Of a stretch of DNA of 64,000 bases, positions 28,355 to 37,249 are shown piece by piece (the stretch's first letter is position 1; every line of letters starts with the position of its first letter). The notes below the pieces were generated by a model. That model was not told the origin of the DNA, did not search any database, and saw only the letters and a program-made list of their open reading frames with translations. Position numbers and translations under genes: made by a program. The stretch is from Comamonas fluminis (GTDB taxonomy: Bacteria; Pseudomonadota; Gammaproteobacteria; Burkholderiales; Burkholderiaceae_C). The stretch spans positions 859,501-923,500 of the forward strand of contig NZ_CP066783.1 in assembly GCF_019186805.1 (NCBI RefSeq), in the 5' to 3' direction.

Positions 28355-28888
28355 TCAATAACGGTAAATCTCGGGGTCGCCAGCTTTGTATTTGCTGCCA
28401 TACAGCGTGGCACTGGACTGGCCGGGCTCCAGCATGGGGCGCGAGCGTATGCCCAGCAGCAGATGTTCGATGGCTTGCTCTAGGCTATCTGCCTCGAAAC
28501 TGAGGCCGACAAAAGACCAGGAAAAGCAGCGCCCGTCACGCGCCATCAGCAACTGGCTGTGGCAGTGGTGAACTTCCGCAATCGGTATCAGTCGGGTGTT
28601 CAGGCGCTTTTCCCAGGCAACGAGGGTGTCATCGACATCTTCGCCCGTGAAATGGTCTTCACACCAGTCAAACGCTATATCGCTGCAGGCGCATTCCCGG
28701 CCTGTGCCGACCTGGCCTATATGCAAATCCGCCAGACTTTGCAGTGCTGCCACTGCGGGATGGCGGGCCAGTCGGGGCTGAGCATCAAGAGCGCTTTGAA
28801 TGACTGTAGGAATGGCGACTTCTCGCTCAGGGTTCCAGCCTTTGGCTTTCAGCGGCTTGAGCACGACAGGGGAGTCAAGGTACAGCAT
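28355..28888 (-). CDS. SUKH-3-like domain protein
   Basis: The 177-residue cytosolic protein starts MLYLDSPVVLKPLKAKGWNP. The pattern fits the SUKH-3 group of immunity and binding proteins. The N-terminal VVLKPLKAKGWNPEREVAI parallels their V-x-x-x-L-x-x-x-GW-x-P-x-R-x-x-x-I. A middle segment CSDIAFDWCEDHFTGEDVDD comes next, then RLIPIAEVHHCHSQLLMARD and GRCFSWSFVGLSFEADSLEQAIEHLL, equal to their P-x-G-E-x-x-x-G-H-x-x-L-x-x-D-x-x-G pattern. It lies 10 bp after the dikinase-like gene and 23 bp before prmC. SUKH proteins are often immunity partners of secreted toxins. The ATG at 28888 has family-like length; the longer frame is a shadow. Confidence 0.55.
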   Translation of the reverse strand: MLYLDSPVVLKPLKAKGWNPEREVAIPTVIQSALDAQPRLARHPAVAALQSLADLHIGQVGTGRECACSDIAFDWCEDHFTGEDVDDTLVAWEKRLNTRLIPIAEVHHCHSQLLMARDGRCFSWSFVGLSFEADSLEQAIEHLLLGIRSRPMLEPGQSSATLYGSKYKAGDPEIYRY

Positions 28889-28898
28889 GGCGAATTCT

Positions 28899-30887
28899 TT
28901 AGCGCCCGGGCGCAGAAATAAACGGGCGCGACTGCAGGATGATGACCTGATTGCCTTGCACGGCCCATTCAATGTCCTGATCCTTGCTGCCAAAGCGTTG
29001 CTTGATGCCCGCACCCGCGCGGGCCAGACGCTGCACCAGCTCATCGCTGAGCACGGCGCGGCCAGCAGCTACGGGCACTTCGCGCACGCCGCCTTTGCTG
29101 TCCAGTTGCAGGGCAATATCGTCGTCCGAGCGGTTGAGCACCTGCACCGCCTTGCTGCGGCTGTTGTAGAGAATTTGCTCTGCCACGCGCTTGCCTTCCA
29201 CCACGCGAATGCCAATGCCGCGCTTGGCGGCGATATAGGTGGCGTAGCGGCGGCTGGCATCAAACGGGTCGCGGGTAATCATCACGCCCGAGGCGGTGGA
29301 ATCCACGGCTTTTTGCACAAAGACGGACATGACGACCTGCTGGTCATCAATGCCTGCGGCCTGGCGGGCCTCCCAGGCTTCGAAGTTATAGACCGAGGCC
29401 CAGACCTTGCGCACGGCGGCGGTCAGATCGGTGCTGCTGCGCACATTGGGCACGGTGGTGTACAGGCCCGCGCCGCTGAAGTTGGGCAGGTCTTCCGAGC
29501 TGGAAGAGCTGCGCACAAACACGCCCTGGCTGCCCAGTTGGTCGGCCCAGCGTTTGGCCCAGGCGTCAGCCGTTGCAGTATTCACAGGCCATTGTTCAAT
29601 TTCGGCCTGCAGCGCAGACAGGGCTTGCCTGCGAACTCCTGCATCTGTAGCAAAGCCCGGCTGCTGGCGCATGCGGGCAATGCGCTCGCTCAGGCCGTTG
29701 CCGCGCATAAAGTCGGCATAGGCGGCAAAGGGAATGCAAAAACCGTCGGGCACGATGACATCGGCCAGCCGGGCCGATTGAATCTCGCCCAGATTGGCGG
29801 CCTTGGCGCCGCAGCGCTGACGGTCCGCACCGCGCAGGCTGGCCAGTGGCACCAGGTCGGCGCGTTTCAGATCAGGCTTGATGAGCAGGCGGTTGCCGTT
29901 GGCGGGTTTGGCTTGCGCCTTTTTCTCGGCAGCCTGGCGCTCTGCATCCGTAGCAGCGCGCAGTTGCAGGCCAGAGGCTTGCACGTCGATATGCACCCAC
30001 TGGCCGTTGAAGGGCGCATATTGCTCGGCCGCTTTTTGCACATAGGCGTTGGGCACGCCCCAGCCCCGGGCCAGCAGATTGACGTGAGAGAGCACGGTGG
30101 ATGGGCGCTCTGTGACAACGCCAGCCACGGGCGGCAGGCTGATGGGCACTTCGCGCAGCAGCACAATGTCCTGCGGCTTCAGGTCGTTGAGGCCTTCAAC
30201 CGAGTTCACAATGCGCAGCCGCCCTGTGGCCTGGCCCAGGTTTAGCGGCAAAAAGGTCTGCGAGCCCAGCAATTGCGCCTGAGTGACGGCATCAATGCCA
30301 GCGGCTTTAGCGACGGATTCGTGCAAGGTGGAGTTGGCCTTGAAGCGCACCGGGGCGAAGAAGCCGGTTTTCAGCGCATCGGCTGTGGTCTTGAGCAGCT
30401 CTGGCGTGAGCTGGTCGCCTTCCCAGTACTCAAAACTGTAGTCCTTGAGCACGGGCTGCCAGCTCAGTGTGCCCAGAATGAAGCGCCGATCAGGCTCACG
30501 GTAATTGCGGTTGAGTGCCTGCTTGCCGCTACGCAGCAGCCCCTTGGCGTGCAGAAAGTCTTCGTGAAAAGCGTAGCGCGGTGTATTGATGAAATACAGC
30601 CTGGCGGGCTTGCTTTGTCGGTCAATGGCAAACAGCACATGGGGCATGGCGCTGCTGGAGTTGACCGGGTCATAGGTGCGTGCCAAGCGGTCAAAATCTG
30701 CGCGGCTGGTCAGGGTGCTGAGGCTGGCAGGGGCCACGCGGTTGCCACTGGCATCGACCGGGCTGCCTGCGCCCGAGTCATAGGCCGAGGGCTTGCGCAG
30801 CAGTTGCGCCTGGGCGGGGGCTGCGCAGGCTGCCAGCAGGGAGAAGGAGAGTAAAAGCGGTCCCAGTTCTGGCAGCAGTCGTTTCAT
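28899..30887 (-). CDS. Exported glucan-water-dikinase-like phosphotransferase
   Basis: The 662-residue protein starts with a signal peptide MKRLLPELGPLLLSFSLLAA and a possible lipobox LAAC (or cleavage at AQA). No motif is recognised up to about residue 250. Near 264-278 comes a swivelling phosphohistidine-type site VLSHVNLLARGWGVPNA. From about 355 there is a PPDK/PEP-synthase N-terminal ATP-binding domain: CGAKAANLGEIQSARLADVI, VPDGFCIPF, FVRSSSSSEDLPNFSGAGLY, VQKAV-x-x-x-ASGVMITRDPF, and the end WAVQGNQVIILQSRPF. The order His domain then ATP domain, without a PEP-binding TIM barrel, is that of glucan water dikinases, and the LSHV-x-x-x-AR motif matches theirs. Substrate and ATP source outside the cytosol are unknown. 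Its ATG is 1 bp after the prfA stop. Confidence 0.7.
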   Translation of the reverse strand: MKRLLPELGPLLLSFSLLAACAAPAQAQLLRKPSAYDSGAGSPVDASGNRVAPASLSTLTSRADFDRLARTYDPVNSSSAMPHVLFAIDRQSKPARLYFINTPRYAFHEDFLHAKGLLRSGKQALNRNYREPDRRFILGTLSWQPVLKDYSFEYWEGDQLTPELLKTTADALKTGFFAPVRFKANSTLHESVAKAAGIDAVTQAQLLGSQTFLPLNLGQATGRLRIVNSVEGLNDLKPQDIVLLREVPISLPPVAGVVTERPSTVLSHVNLLARGWGVPNAYVQKAAEQYAPFNGQWVHIDVQASGLQLRAATDAERQAAEKKAQAKPANGNRLLIKPDLKRADLVPLASLRGADRQRCGAKAANLGEIQSARLADVIVPDGFCIPFAAYADFMRGNGLSERIARMRQQPGFATDAGVRRQALSALQAEIEQWPVNTATADAWAKRWADQLGSQGVFVRSSSSSEDLPNFSGAGLYTTVPNVRSSTDLTAAVRKVWASVYNFEAWEARQAAGIDDQQVVMSVFVQKAVDSTASGVMITRDPFDASRRYATYIAAKRGIGIRVVEGKRVAEQILYNSRSKAVQVLNRSDDDIALQLDSKGGVREVPVAAGRAVLSDELVQRLARAGAGIKQRFGSKDQDIEWAVQGNQVIILQSRPFISAPGR

Positions 30888-30888
30888 A

Positions 30889-31968
30889 TCAATGCGTTTC
30901 TAGTTCGGCAAGCAGTTCGGCTTCGCGGGCATGTTGCAGGGCTTCGATCACATCGCCCATATCGCCTTCCATCACGGCCAGCAGCTTGTATAGCGTCAGG
31001 TTGATGCGGTGGTCGGTCAGGCGACCTTGCGGGAAGTTGTAGGTGCGAATGCGGTCGCTGCGGTCGCCAGAGCCTATCAGACCCTTGCGAAGGGCGGCTT
31101 CCTTGGCGGCGCGTTCGCTGCGCTCTTTTTCTTGAATGCGGGCCTGCAGCACTTGCAAGGCCTTGGCCTTGTTGCTGTGCTGGCTGCGGCCGTCCTGACA
31201 CTCGGCCACGATGCCGGTGGGCAGGTGAACCACGCGCACGGCGGAGTCGGTCTTGTTGATGTGCTGGCCGCCAGCGCCGCTGGCACGGAAGGTGTCGATG
31301 CGCAGGTCGGCGGGGTTGAGCGTGATGGCTTCGGCCTCATCGGGCTCGGGCATCACGGCCACGGTGCAGGCGCTGGTGTGGATGCGGCCTTGCGTTTCGG
31401 TGGCGGGAACGCGCTGCACGCGATGACCGCCGGACTCAAAGCGCAGCGCGCCATAGACGTTGTCGCCTTCTATGCGCAGCACCACTTCCTTGTAGCCGCC
31501 AATTTCGCTTTCGTTGGCGCTCATGACCTCGACCTTCCAGCCCACATTGGTGGCGTAGCGGGTGTACATGCGGGTCAGGTCACCTGCAAACAGGGCCGAC
31601 TCATCACCGCCGGTGCCAGCGCGGATTTCTACAAAAGCGGGGCGGGCGTCGTCCGGGTCTTTGGGCAGCAGCAGGCGCTGCAGCTCGGCTTCCAGCTTGA
31701 TCAGTTCCTGCTCGCCGCTGGCAATTTCTTCCTGCGCCATTTCGGCCATGTCCGGGTCGTCCAGCATTTCACGGGCGGCACTCATGTCGGCCTCGGTCTG
31801 CTGATAGCGCGCATAGCGGCTGGCAATGGCCGTGACATCGGCATGCTCGCGCGAAATGGCGCGGTACTGCTTCATGTCGCCCATGATGTCTTCGCGCGAG
31901 AGCAGGAAGTCCAGCTCCTGCAGTCGTTGGGCATAACGTTCGAGCTGGTTGCGCAGAAAGTCTTGCAT
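30889..31968 (-). CDS. prfA: Peptide chain release factor 1
   Basis: RF1 reads UAA and UAG stop codons. The 359-residue protein from the ATG at 31968 ([20 protein letters not shown]) has the anticodon-like loop PATETQG (PxT motif) and the catalytic GGQ in [17 protein letters not shown]. The longer upstream frame is rejected on homology. It is transcribed with hemA; the next gene starts 1 bp after its stop. Confidence 0.96.
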   Translation of the reverse strand: MQDFLRNQLERYAQRLQELDFLLSREDIMGDMKQYRAISREHADVTAIASRYARYQQTEADMSAAREMLDDPDMAEMAQEEIASGEQELIKLEAELQRLLLPKDPDDARPAFVEIRAGTGGDESALFAGDLTRMYTRYATNVGWKVEVMSANESEIGGYKEVVLRIEGDNVYGALRFESGGHRVQRVPATETQGRIHTSACTVAVMPEPDEAEAITLNPADLRIDTFRASGAGGQHINKTDSAVRVVHLPTGIVAECQDGRSQHSNKAKALQVLQARIQEKERSERAAKEAALRKGLIGSGDRSDRIRTYNFPQGRLTDHRINLTLYKLLAVMEGDMGDVIEALQHAREAELLAELETH

Positions 31969-32109
31969 GGTGTTTACCAAGGGCAAGGAACAGGCTGCGC
32001 TGCAGCATGTTCCTGAAGAAGATGGGAGAGATGGAGGCAGGCCGAGGGACGACCTTGGCACCGCAGCAGCATTGGGAGCTGCGGCAGTGCGATAAGCGGG
32101 CGAGCGCCG

Positions 32110-33414
32110 CTAAAGCTTGGATGCGTTGCGGCTGGAGCGCAGGAACAGGCGGGAGACGGCATCGGCCGTCTGGGCGCGCTCGTCGGCGTCGCCCTTGTGC
32201 AGCTCGGCCATGGTGCCGTGCAGCATTTTCTGTGTCAGGCCGCGTGAGAGGGCTTCCAGCACAGTATCAATGTCTTCGCCCTTGGCCAGCAGCTTCTTGG
32301 CGCGGGCGATTTCCAACGCGCGCCATTCGTCAGCCTGGGCGTTGACCTGCTGAATCAGGGAGACCGAGCCACCCATGGGGCTGCGCTGGTCCATCCACTG
32401 CATGAAGTTCTGCACGCCAGTGTCGATGATGACTTCGGCCTGCTGCACTGCAGCCTGACGCTGTGCCTGACCGGTGCGCACCACGGTGGCCAGATCGTCC
32501 ACGGTGTAGAGATAAACGTCGTTGAGGTTCTTGACCTCGGATTCAATATCGCGTGGCACCGCCAAGTCCACCATGAAGATGGGGCGGCGTTTACGCTTTT
32601 TGAGAGCAGACTCCACAGCACCCAGGCCGATGATGGGCAGGCTGGAGGCTGTGCAGCTGATGATGGCGTCGTATTCGTGCAGATGCTCGGGCAGGTCGGC
32701 CAGACGCATGGTGCCCGCACCAAACTGGGCGGCCAGCTTCTCGCCGCGCTCCATCGTGCGGTTGGCGATGGTGATCTGCTTGGGGTTGCGTGCGGCGAAG
32801 TGGGTGGAGACCAGCTCGATCATTTCGCCCGCACCCACGAACAGCACGCGGATCTTGGTCAGGTCTTCAAACAGCTGACCGGCCAGACGCACGGCCGCTG
32901 CAGCCATGGAGATGGAGTGTGCGCCAATTTCGGTGGACGAGCGCACTTCCTTGGCAACGGCAAAGCTGCGCTGGAACAGTTGGTTGAGCGTGGTGCCCAG
33001 AGCGCCCGCAGTCTCTGCAGCACGCACGGCATTTTTCATCTGGCCGAGGATCTGTGCCTCGCCCAGCACCATGGAGTCCAGGCCGGAAGCCACACGGAAG
33101 GCATGGCGGGCGACGGAGCCGTCTTGCAGCAGATAAGAGTGCTGGCGCAGCAATTCAGGCGCCACACCACCGCTTTGGGCCAGCCAGCGCACGGTGTGCT
33201 CCATGGCGGGCGCGTTGGCGGCGCAGTAAATCTCGGTGCGGTTGCAGGTGGAGAGAATGGCGGTTTCCACAGCGTCATGGCTGCGACCCGAGGTCGTCAG
33301 AGAGCTGCGCAGACCCTGCAGCGTCGGCGCGATCTGATCGAGCGCGAACGCAAAACGGCCCCGCATATCGAGCGGCGCCGTGTGGTGATTGATACCTAAA
33401 GCCCAGACTGCCAT
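32110..33414 (-). CDS. hemA: Glutamyl-tRNA reductase
   Basis: The first committed step of tetrapyrrole synthesis in the C5 pathway. The 434-residue protein has [19 protein letters not shown], the catalytic Cys in [25 protein letters not shown], and the NADPH-binding segment [19 protein letters not shown]. The C-terminal dimerisation domain is complete. It heads the hemA-prfA-...-prmC-grxD operon. Confidence 0.96.
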   Translation of the reverse strand: MAVWALGINHHTAPLDMRGRFAFALDQIAPTLQGLRSSLTTSGRSHDAVETAILSTCNRTEIYCAANAPAMEHTVRWLAQSGGVAPELLRQHSYLLQDGSVARHAFRVASGLDSMVLGEAQILGQMKNAVRAAETAGALGTTLNQLFQRSFAVAKEVRSSTEIGAHSISMAAAAVRLAGQLFEDLTKIRVLFVGAGEMIELVSTHFAARNPKQITIANRTMERGEKLAAQFGAGTMRLADLPEHLHEYDAIISCTASSLPIIGLGAVESALKKRKRRPIFMVDLAVPRDIESEVKNLNDVYLYTVDDLATVVRTGQAQRQAAVQQAEVIIDTGVQNFMQWMDQRSPMGGSVSLIQQVNAQADEWRALEIARAKKLLAKGEDIDTVLEALSRGLTQKMLHGTMAELHKGDADERAQTADAVSRLFLRSSRNASKL

Positions 33415-33468
33415 AAGTGCCGATTATAAAATTTCGTACCGAATTGGGTATCCATCCGATTCAAAGCC

Positions 33469-33762
33469 TTGGAATCGATTGCTGTCATGGGCCTTGTTGC
33501 GAGCGTGAATCATTTATTGAACTTTGTGGCCCCGGCTTTCTTCCTGGCTCTGGGTCTGGCTGTGTGTGCTCGCATTTTCAAGCAAAACAAGGCTGGAGCC
33601 CAATCCTTTATTGCGCAGGTAGCTATCAATTTCATACTGGGAAGTCTGGTTTTGCTGGCCGGTCTCTGGCTGTTTTCACGAGATGGAAAGATGGCCAGCT
33701 ATGCAAGTCTGGTGCTTGTAAGTGCCTTTTGCCAGTGGGTGCTTTCACGCAGCTGGCGCTGA
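33469..33762 (+). CDS. Small membrane protein, unknown
   Basis: A 97-residue open frame divergent from hemA with three hydrophobic segments (HLLNFVAPAFFLALGLAVCA, FIAQVAINFILGSLVLLAGL and YASLVLVSAFCQWVL). It may begin at a second ATG at 33487 (MGLVASVNHLL). Small proteins of this kind are seen next to hemA in Comamonadaceae; the function is unknown. Confidence 0.65.
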   Translation: MESIAVMGLVASVNHLLNFVAPAFFLALGLAVCARIFKQNKAGAQSFIAQVAINFILGSLVLLAGLWLFSRDGKMASYASLVLVSAFCQWVLSRSWR

Positions 33763-34168
33763 TTGCAGCCTGTAGCGCAGGGCTGTTTTGCGCCAAAGCT
33801 TGATGTGACTCAAGGCCGGAGAGGTCTTTGAGTCGGCGCTTTACAACACGCTGCGCCCGGACTGGGGCTTTGGCAGGGCGGATGTGCCCTTCTATTAAGC
33901 AATGCGGGGGCCTGTCTGCCGTGCACCTGATGATGGAGGGCTGCGGTCATCGTTTATCTGACGGGTGATTTCCCGCAGTGCCTACCCATTTTGCGGGCGT
34001 GCCGGGCATTTTCATGGCCTTCGGAAATGTCAAAAAACTGTGGTGAGGAAGCTGCGATTGAGGGATTCCTTACCTCATCTGCTATCAGAATCAGTTACGC
34101 TCGCAGGTTAGTGTCATCGTATATCTGATGTAACAACACGAAAACAAGCGTCTAGGAATCGTACCGGA
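33763..34168. other. Intergenic stretch with possible gene remnant
   Basis: No complete gene is seen in these 406 bp. At 33812-33898 a plus-strand frame reads KAGEVFESALYNTLRPDWGF then GRADVPFY and stop, which looks like the end of a lost gene. The rest is AT-richer and probably carries the promoter of the Sel1 gene; TGATGTAACA and similar sequence occurs at 34127-34137, but no clear promoter boxes could be fixed. Confidence 0.4.
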
Positions 34169-35797
34169 ATGAAGTTCAATCCCATCGCAGCGTTGGTCAT
34201 GTCGAGTCTGGCGGCCCTGGCCCAGAGCGCATACGCGCAAGCCGGTGCGGAAGGTCGTATGAACTTCCTGCGCGATGCCCGTGGCAGCACTTCCGGCCCT
34301 CAGTTCGAGTTCAGCCGCCTGCAGTACGGCCCGTTGCCGATTTCTGGCGCACGTGTGGCTTCTACCGCAGGCCCGCTGCAAGCTGCCGAGCGTGGCGATG
34401 CCAAGGCGCAGAACCAGCTGGGCGAGATGTATGTGCATGGCCAGGGCGTGCCCCAGAACGCTGCCACGGCGGCCCAATGGTTCCGCAAGGCGGCTGCCCA
34501 GAACCACGCTGGTGCGCAAAACAGTCTGGGCGCCTTGTATGCCAACGGCCAGGGCGTACCGCAGAACTACCGCGAAGCTGCCCAGTGGTACGGGCGCTCT
34601 GCCCAGCAGGGCAATGCGGTTGCACAGTACAACCTGTCTCACCTCTATCAGGAAGGTCTGGGCGTGCCCCAGAGCTTCAGCACCGCCGCACAGTGGCTGG
34701 AAAAATCTGCCGCGCAAGGTCATGTGACTGCCCAGTTCGAGCTGGGGCAGCGCTACCTCAAGGGCAATGGCGTGGCCGTCAATTACATGACGGCAGCCGA
34801 CTGGTTCAAGAAAGCCGCCGATCAAGGCCATGCCGAGGCGCAGAACCAGCTGGGCTCCATGCTGTCTGACGGCGTAGGCGTGAAGTTGGATCCTGTGCAG
34901 GCCGCCCAGTGGCTGCAGCGCGCTGCCGAGCAGGGCGACGCACGCGCACAGAACAGCCTGGGCCGCATGTATATGGATGGTGTGGGCGTTGCGCGCAACT
35001 ACCAGACGGCAGCGAGCTGGTTCACCAAGAGTGCCGAGCAGTGGAATGCCGATGGCCAGAACAATCTGGGCCGTCTGTACCTGTATGGCCTGGGTGTGGA
35101 GCAAAGCCCCGCCTACGCCGCGCAGTGGTTCCAGCGCGCAGCAGACCAGAATCACGCAGACGCTCAGTACAACCTGGGTACTGTCTATGCCGAAGGCCTG
35201 GGCACGCCCCAGAACTACGGCACAGCACTGCAGTGGTATCAGAAGGCAGCCGAGCAAGGCCATGCCGCCGCGATCAACAACGTGGGTGCGCTTTACGCCG
35301 AAGGCCGTGGCGTGCCGCAAAGCTATGCCAGCGCCATGCAGTGGTTCCGCCGCGCTGCGGACAAGGGCGATGCGTCGGCCCAGTTCAATCTGGCGCGTCT
35401 GTATGCCGATGGTCAGGGGGGCGCAGCCAGCCCGGCACAGGCTGTGAAGTGGTACACGGCTGCGGCAGAGCAGGGGCATTCCGGCGCGCAGAACCGTCTG
35501 GGCGTGATGTACGCCGAAGGTCAGGGCACAGCGCGTGACTACGGCAAGGCCGTGCAGTGGTATCAGCGCGCCGCCGAGCAGGGCGATGCCGCAGCCCAGT
35601 TCAATCTGGGCATGGTCTATGCACAGGGCCAGGGCGTGCCGCGTGACAACGCCAAGGCCTACTTCTGGTACAACCTGGCAGCCATGGAGCTGGGTGGCGA
35701 TGCCGCCAAGCGCCGTGACGAAGCGGCCAACAAGCTGACCATTGCACAAGTGGCAGAGCAGCAGAACAAGGCGCTGGCCTGGCAGCCCAAGCGCTGA
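34169..35797 (+). CDS. Exported Sel1-repeat protein, 12 repeats
   Basis: The 542-residue protein starts with a signal peptide MKFNPIAALVMSSLAALAQS with cleavage near AYAQA. After a linker it holds twelve tandem Sel1-like (TPR-related) repeats from about residue 72 to 503. Each is exactly 36 residues with the pattern AAEQG-x-A-x-AQ-x-x-LG-x-x-Y-x-x-G-x-GV-x-x-x-Y-x-x-A-x-x-W. The last repeat has YFWYNLAAM. Such solenoids mediate protein-protein contacts in envelope or secretion functions. Adjacent repeats are similar but not identical, so the array is old. It is monocistronic and followed by a terminator. Confidence 0.88.
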   Translation: MKFNPIAALVMSSLAALAQSAYAQAGAEGRMNFLRDARGSTSGPQFEFSRLQYGPLPISGARVASTAGPLQAAERGDAKAQNQLGEMYVHGQGVPQNAATAAQWFRKAAAQNHAGAQNSLGALYANGQGVPQNYREAAQWYGRSAQQGNAVAQYNLSHLYQEGLGVPQSFSTAAQWLEKSAAQGHVTAQFELGQRYLKGNGVAVNYMTAADWFKKAADQGHAEAQNQLGSMLSDGVGVKLDPVQAAQWLQRAAEQGDARAQNSLGRMYMDGVGVARNYQTAASWFTKSAEQWNADGQNNLGRLYLYGLGVEQSPAYAAQWFQRAADQNHADAQYNLGTVYAEGLGTPQNYGTALQWYQKAAEQGHAAAINNVGALYAEGRGVPQSYASAMQWFRRAADKGDASAQFNLARLYADGQGGAASPAQAVKWYTAAAEQGHSGAQNRLGVMYAEGQGTARDYGKAVQWYQRAAEQGDAAAQFNLGMVYAQGQGVPRDNAKAYFWYNLAAMELGGDAAKRRDEAANKLTIAQVAEQQNKALAWQPKR

Positions 35798-35818
35798 GCG
35801 AGTTCAGCCTCCATCCCG

Positions 35819-35847
35819 AAAACGCTTCTCTGTGAGAAGCGTTTTTT
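35819..35847 (+). terminator. Terminator after Sel1 gene
   Basis: AAAACGCTTCTC and GAGAAGCGTTTT form a hairpin with a 3-bp loop, followed by TT, 21 bp past the stop. Confidence 0.88.
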
Positions 35848-35970
35848 ATGCCCGCCATGCCTCAAATGCAGGTGTTGAACGGCAGGGATGGGCGCTACAG
35901 TACGTTCCGGCGGACTCATGCGGTGCAAACGGATGAGCCGCAAAGCACACACGCAAAAATCTAGGAGACA

Positions 35971-36957
35971 TTGATGAAAAAAATCACCATGAACATTCTG
36001 GCGGGCCTGCTGGCGGGCACAGGTTTGCTGATGGCGGCGGGCGCGCAGGCGTCTGATGCCTTCCCCAGCAAGCCGATTCGTCTGGTGGTGGGCTTTCCTG
36101 CAGGCGGCCCGCTGGATCAGCATGCCCGTTTGCTGACGGACAAGCTGCAAGCCGTGCTGGGCCAGCCTGTGGTGGTGGATTACAAGCCGGGCGCCGGTGG
36201 CTCTGTGGGCGCGCAGGATGTTATGCGCTCGCCTGCGGATGGCTACACGCTGATGCTGGCCAATACCGGCGTGATGGTCATCAACCCAGCGCTGTACAGC
36301 AAGCTGCCCTACAACACGCTAAAGGACTTCACCCCCATTGCCCGCACTGCCATGCAGCCGCTGGCGCTGCTGGTGAACAACAAGGTGCCCGCCAAGACGC
36401 TGGGCGAGTTCACAGCCTATGCCAAGGCCAACCCCGGCAAGGTCAATTTCGGATCGGCAGGCAATGGCGGCATCAGCCATCTGGTGCCTGAGATGTACAA
36501 GAGCGCGGCGGGCGTGGACCTGGTGCACATTCCCTACAAGGGCAGCGCACCTGCGTTCACCGATCTGATCGGCGGTCAGGTGCAGTTCATGGCTGAGAGC
36601 ATTCCTCAGGCTGCTGCCTATCACAAGCAAGGCAAGGTGCGAGCGCTGGCGGTGACCAGCAAGGAACGCAACCCTGCGCTGCCCGAGGTGCCGACCGCGA
36701 TTGAATCCGGCCTCAAGGGTTTTGAGGTGGTGGGCTTCTACGGTTTCCTGGCCCCAGCCGGAACACCCAAGCCTGTGGTGGACAAGCTTAGCGGCGCTTT
36801 CCAGCAAGTCATGAACAACCCGGAGGTCAAGAACCGCATGGTGGAGCAGGGGGCCGACCCCGCGTTTCTGGGCTCTGAAGCTTTTGGCAAGTTCCTGAGC
36901 AGCGAAATGCCACGCTGGGCGGCGGCGGTGAAGGCTTCAGGCACAAAACTGGACTGA
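35971..36957 (+). CDS. Bug-family substrate-binding protein
   Basis: The 328-residue periplasmic protein has signal peptide MKKITMNILAGLLAGTGLLM to AQA and the family signature FPSKPIRLVVGFPAGGPLDQ. It also has DYKPGAGGSVGAQDVMRSPA, DGYTLMLANTG and HIPYKGSAPAFTDLIGGQVQ. Bug proteins are the extracytoplasmic receptors of tripartite tricarboxylate transporters and are greatly expanded in betaproteobacteria, usually as orphans; no TctA/TctB genes are adjacent. The ligand is unknown. A GGAGA ribosome binding site precedes the ATG. Confidence 0.93.
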   Translation: MMKKITMNILAGLLAGTGLLMAAGAQASDAFPSKPIRLVVGFPAGGPLDQHARLLTDKLQAVLGQPVVVDYKPGAGGSVGAQDVMRSPADGYTLMLANTGVMVINPALYSKLPYNTLKDFTPIARTAMQPLALLVNNKVPAKTLGEFTAYAKANPGKVNFGSAGNGGISHLVPEMYKSAAGVDLVHIPYKGSAPAFTDLIGGQVQFMAESIPQAAAYHKQGKVRALAVTSKERNPALPEVPTAIESGLKGFEVVGFYGFLAPAGTPKPVVDKLSGAFQQVMNNPEVKNRMVEQGADPAFLGSEAFGKFLSSEMPRWAAAVKASGTKLD

Positions 36958-37080
36958 CACCCCCTGAGCGGCTGCGCCTGGGCGGCCCCTCCGCTTCCAC
37001 CTCTCTCTACGCGCTTTGCGCTATGGGAGGGGGACGACAGCTTCGGTGCGGGGCGGCCCTTCCTCGCTGTCCCTTGGCCG
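36958..37080 (+). repeat. REP-like GC-rich intergenic repeat, copy 1
   Basis: The element starts CCCCCTGAGCGGCTGCGCC and includes TCTCTCTACGCGCTTTGCGC, then GGGAGGGGGACGACAGCTTC and GGGGCGGCCCTTCCTCGCTG. It shares the plan (CCCCCTGAGGCGC, ACGCGCTTCGCGC, GGGGGACGA-x-x-x-CTTCG, GGCGGC-CTTGCT-x-GG) with four other copies at 51478, 59628, 60583 and 62410. The internal palindromes can fold. Confidence 0.7.
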
Positions 37081-37111
37081 GGGTACGCCAGTTTTTGATG
37101 TCTTTGAGCGC

Positions 37112-37149
37112 AAAAAAGCCCAGTCACTTTGCGGTGGCTGGGCTTTTTT
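37112..37149. terminator. Bidirectional terminator before ugpQ
   Basis: AAAAAAGCCCAGTCAC and GTGGCTGGGCTTTTTT form a hairpin with one mismatch or bulge, between the convergent Bug gene and ugpQ. Confidence 0.85.
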
Positions 37150-37249
37150 GTTTGCTATCGGGCTGGAAGCTGTTTTCGCATGTATTTAAAGAATTTCAGA
37201 TCTAATCATTGCTGAAATCCAGTCAATGCATACGTAGGCAGCTCCTGAT

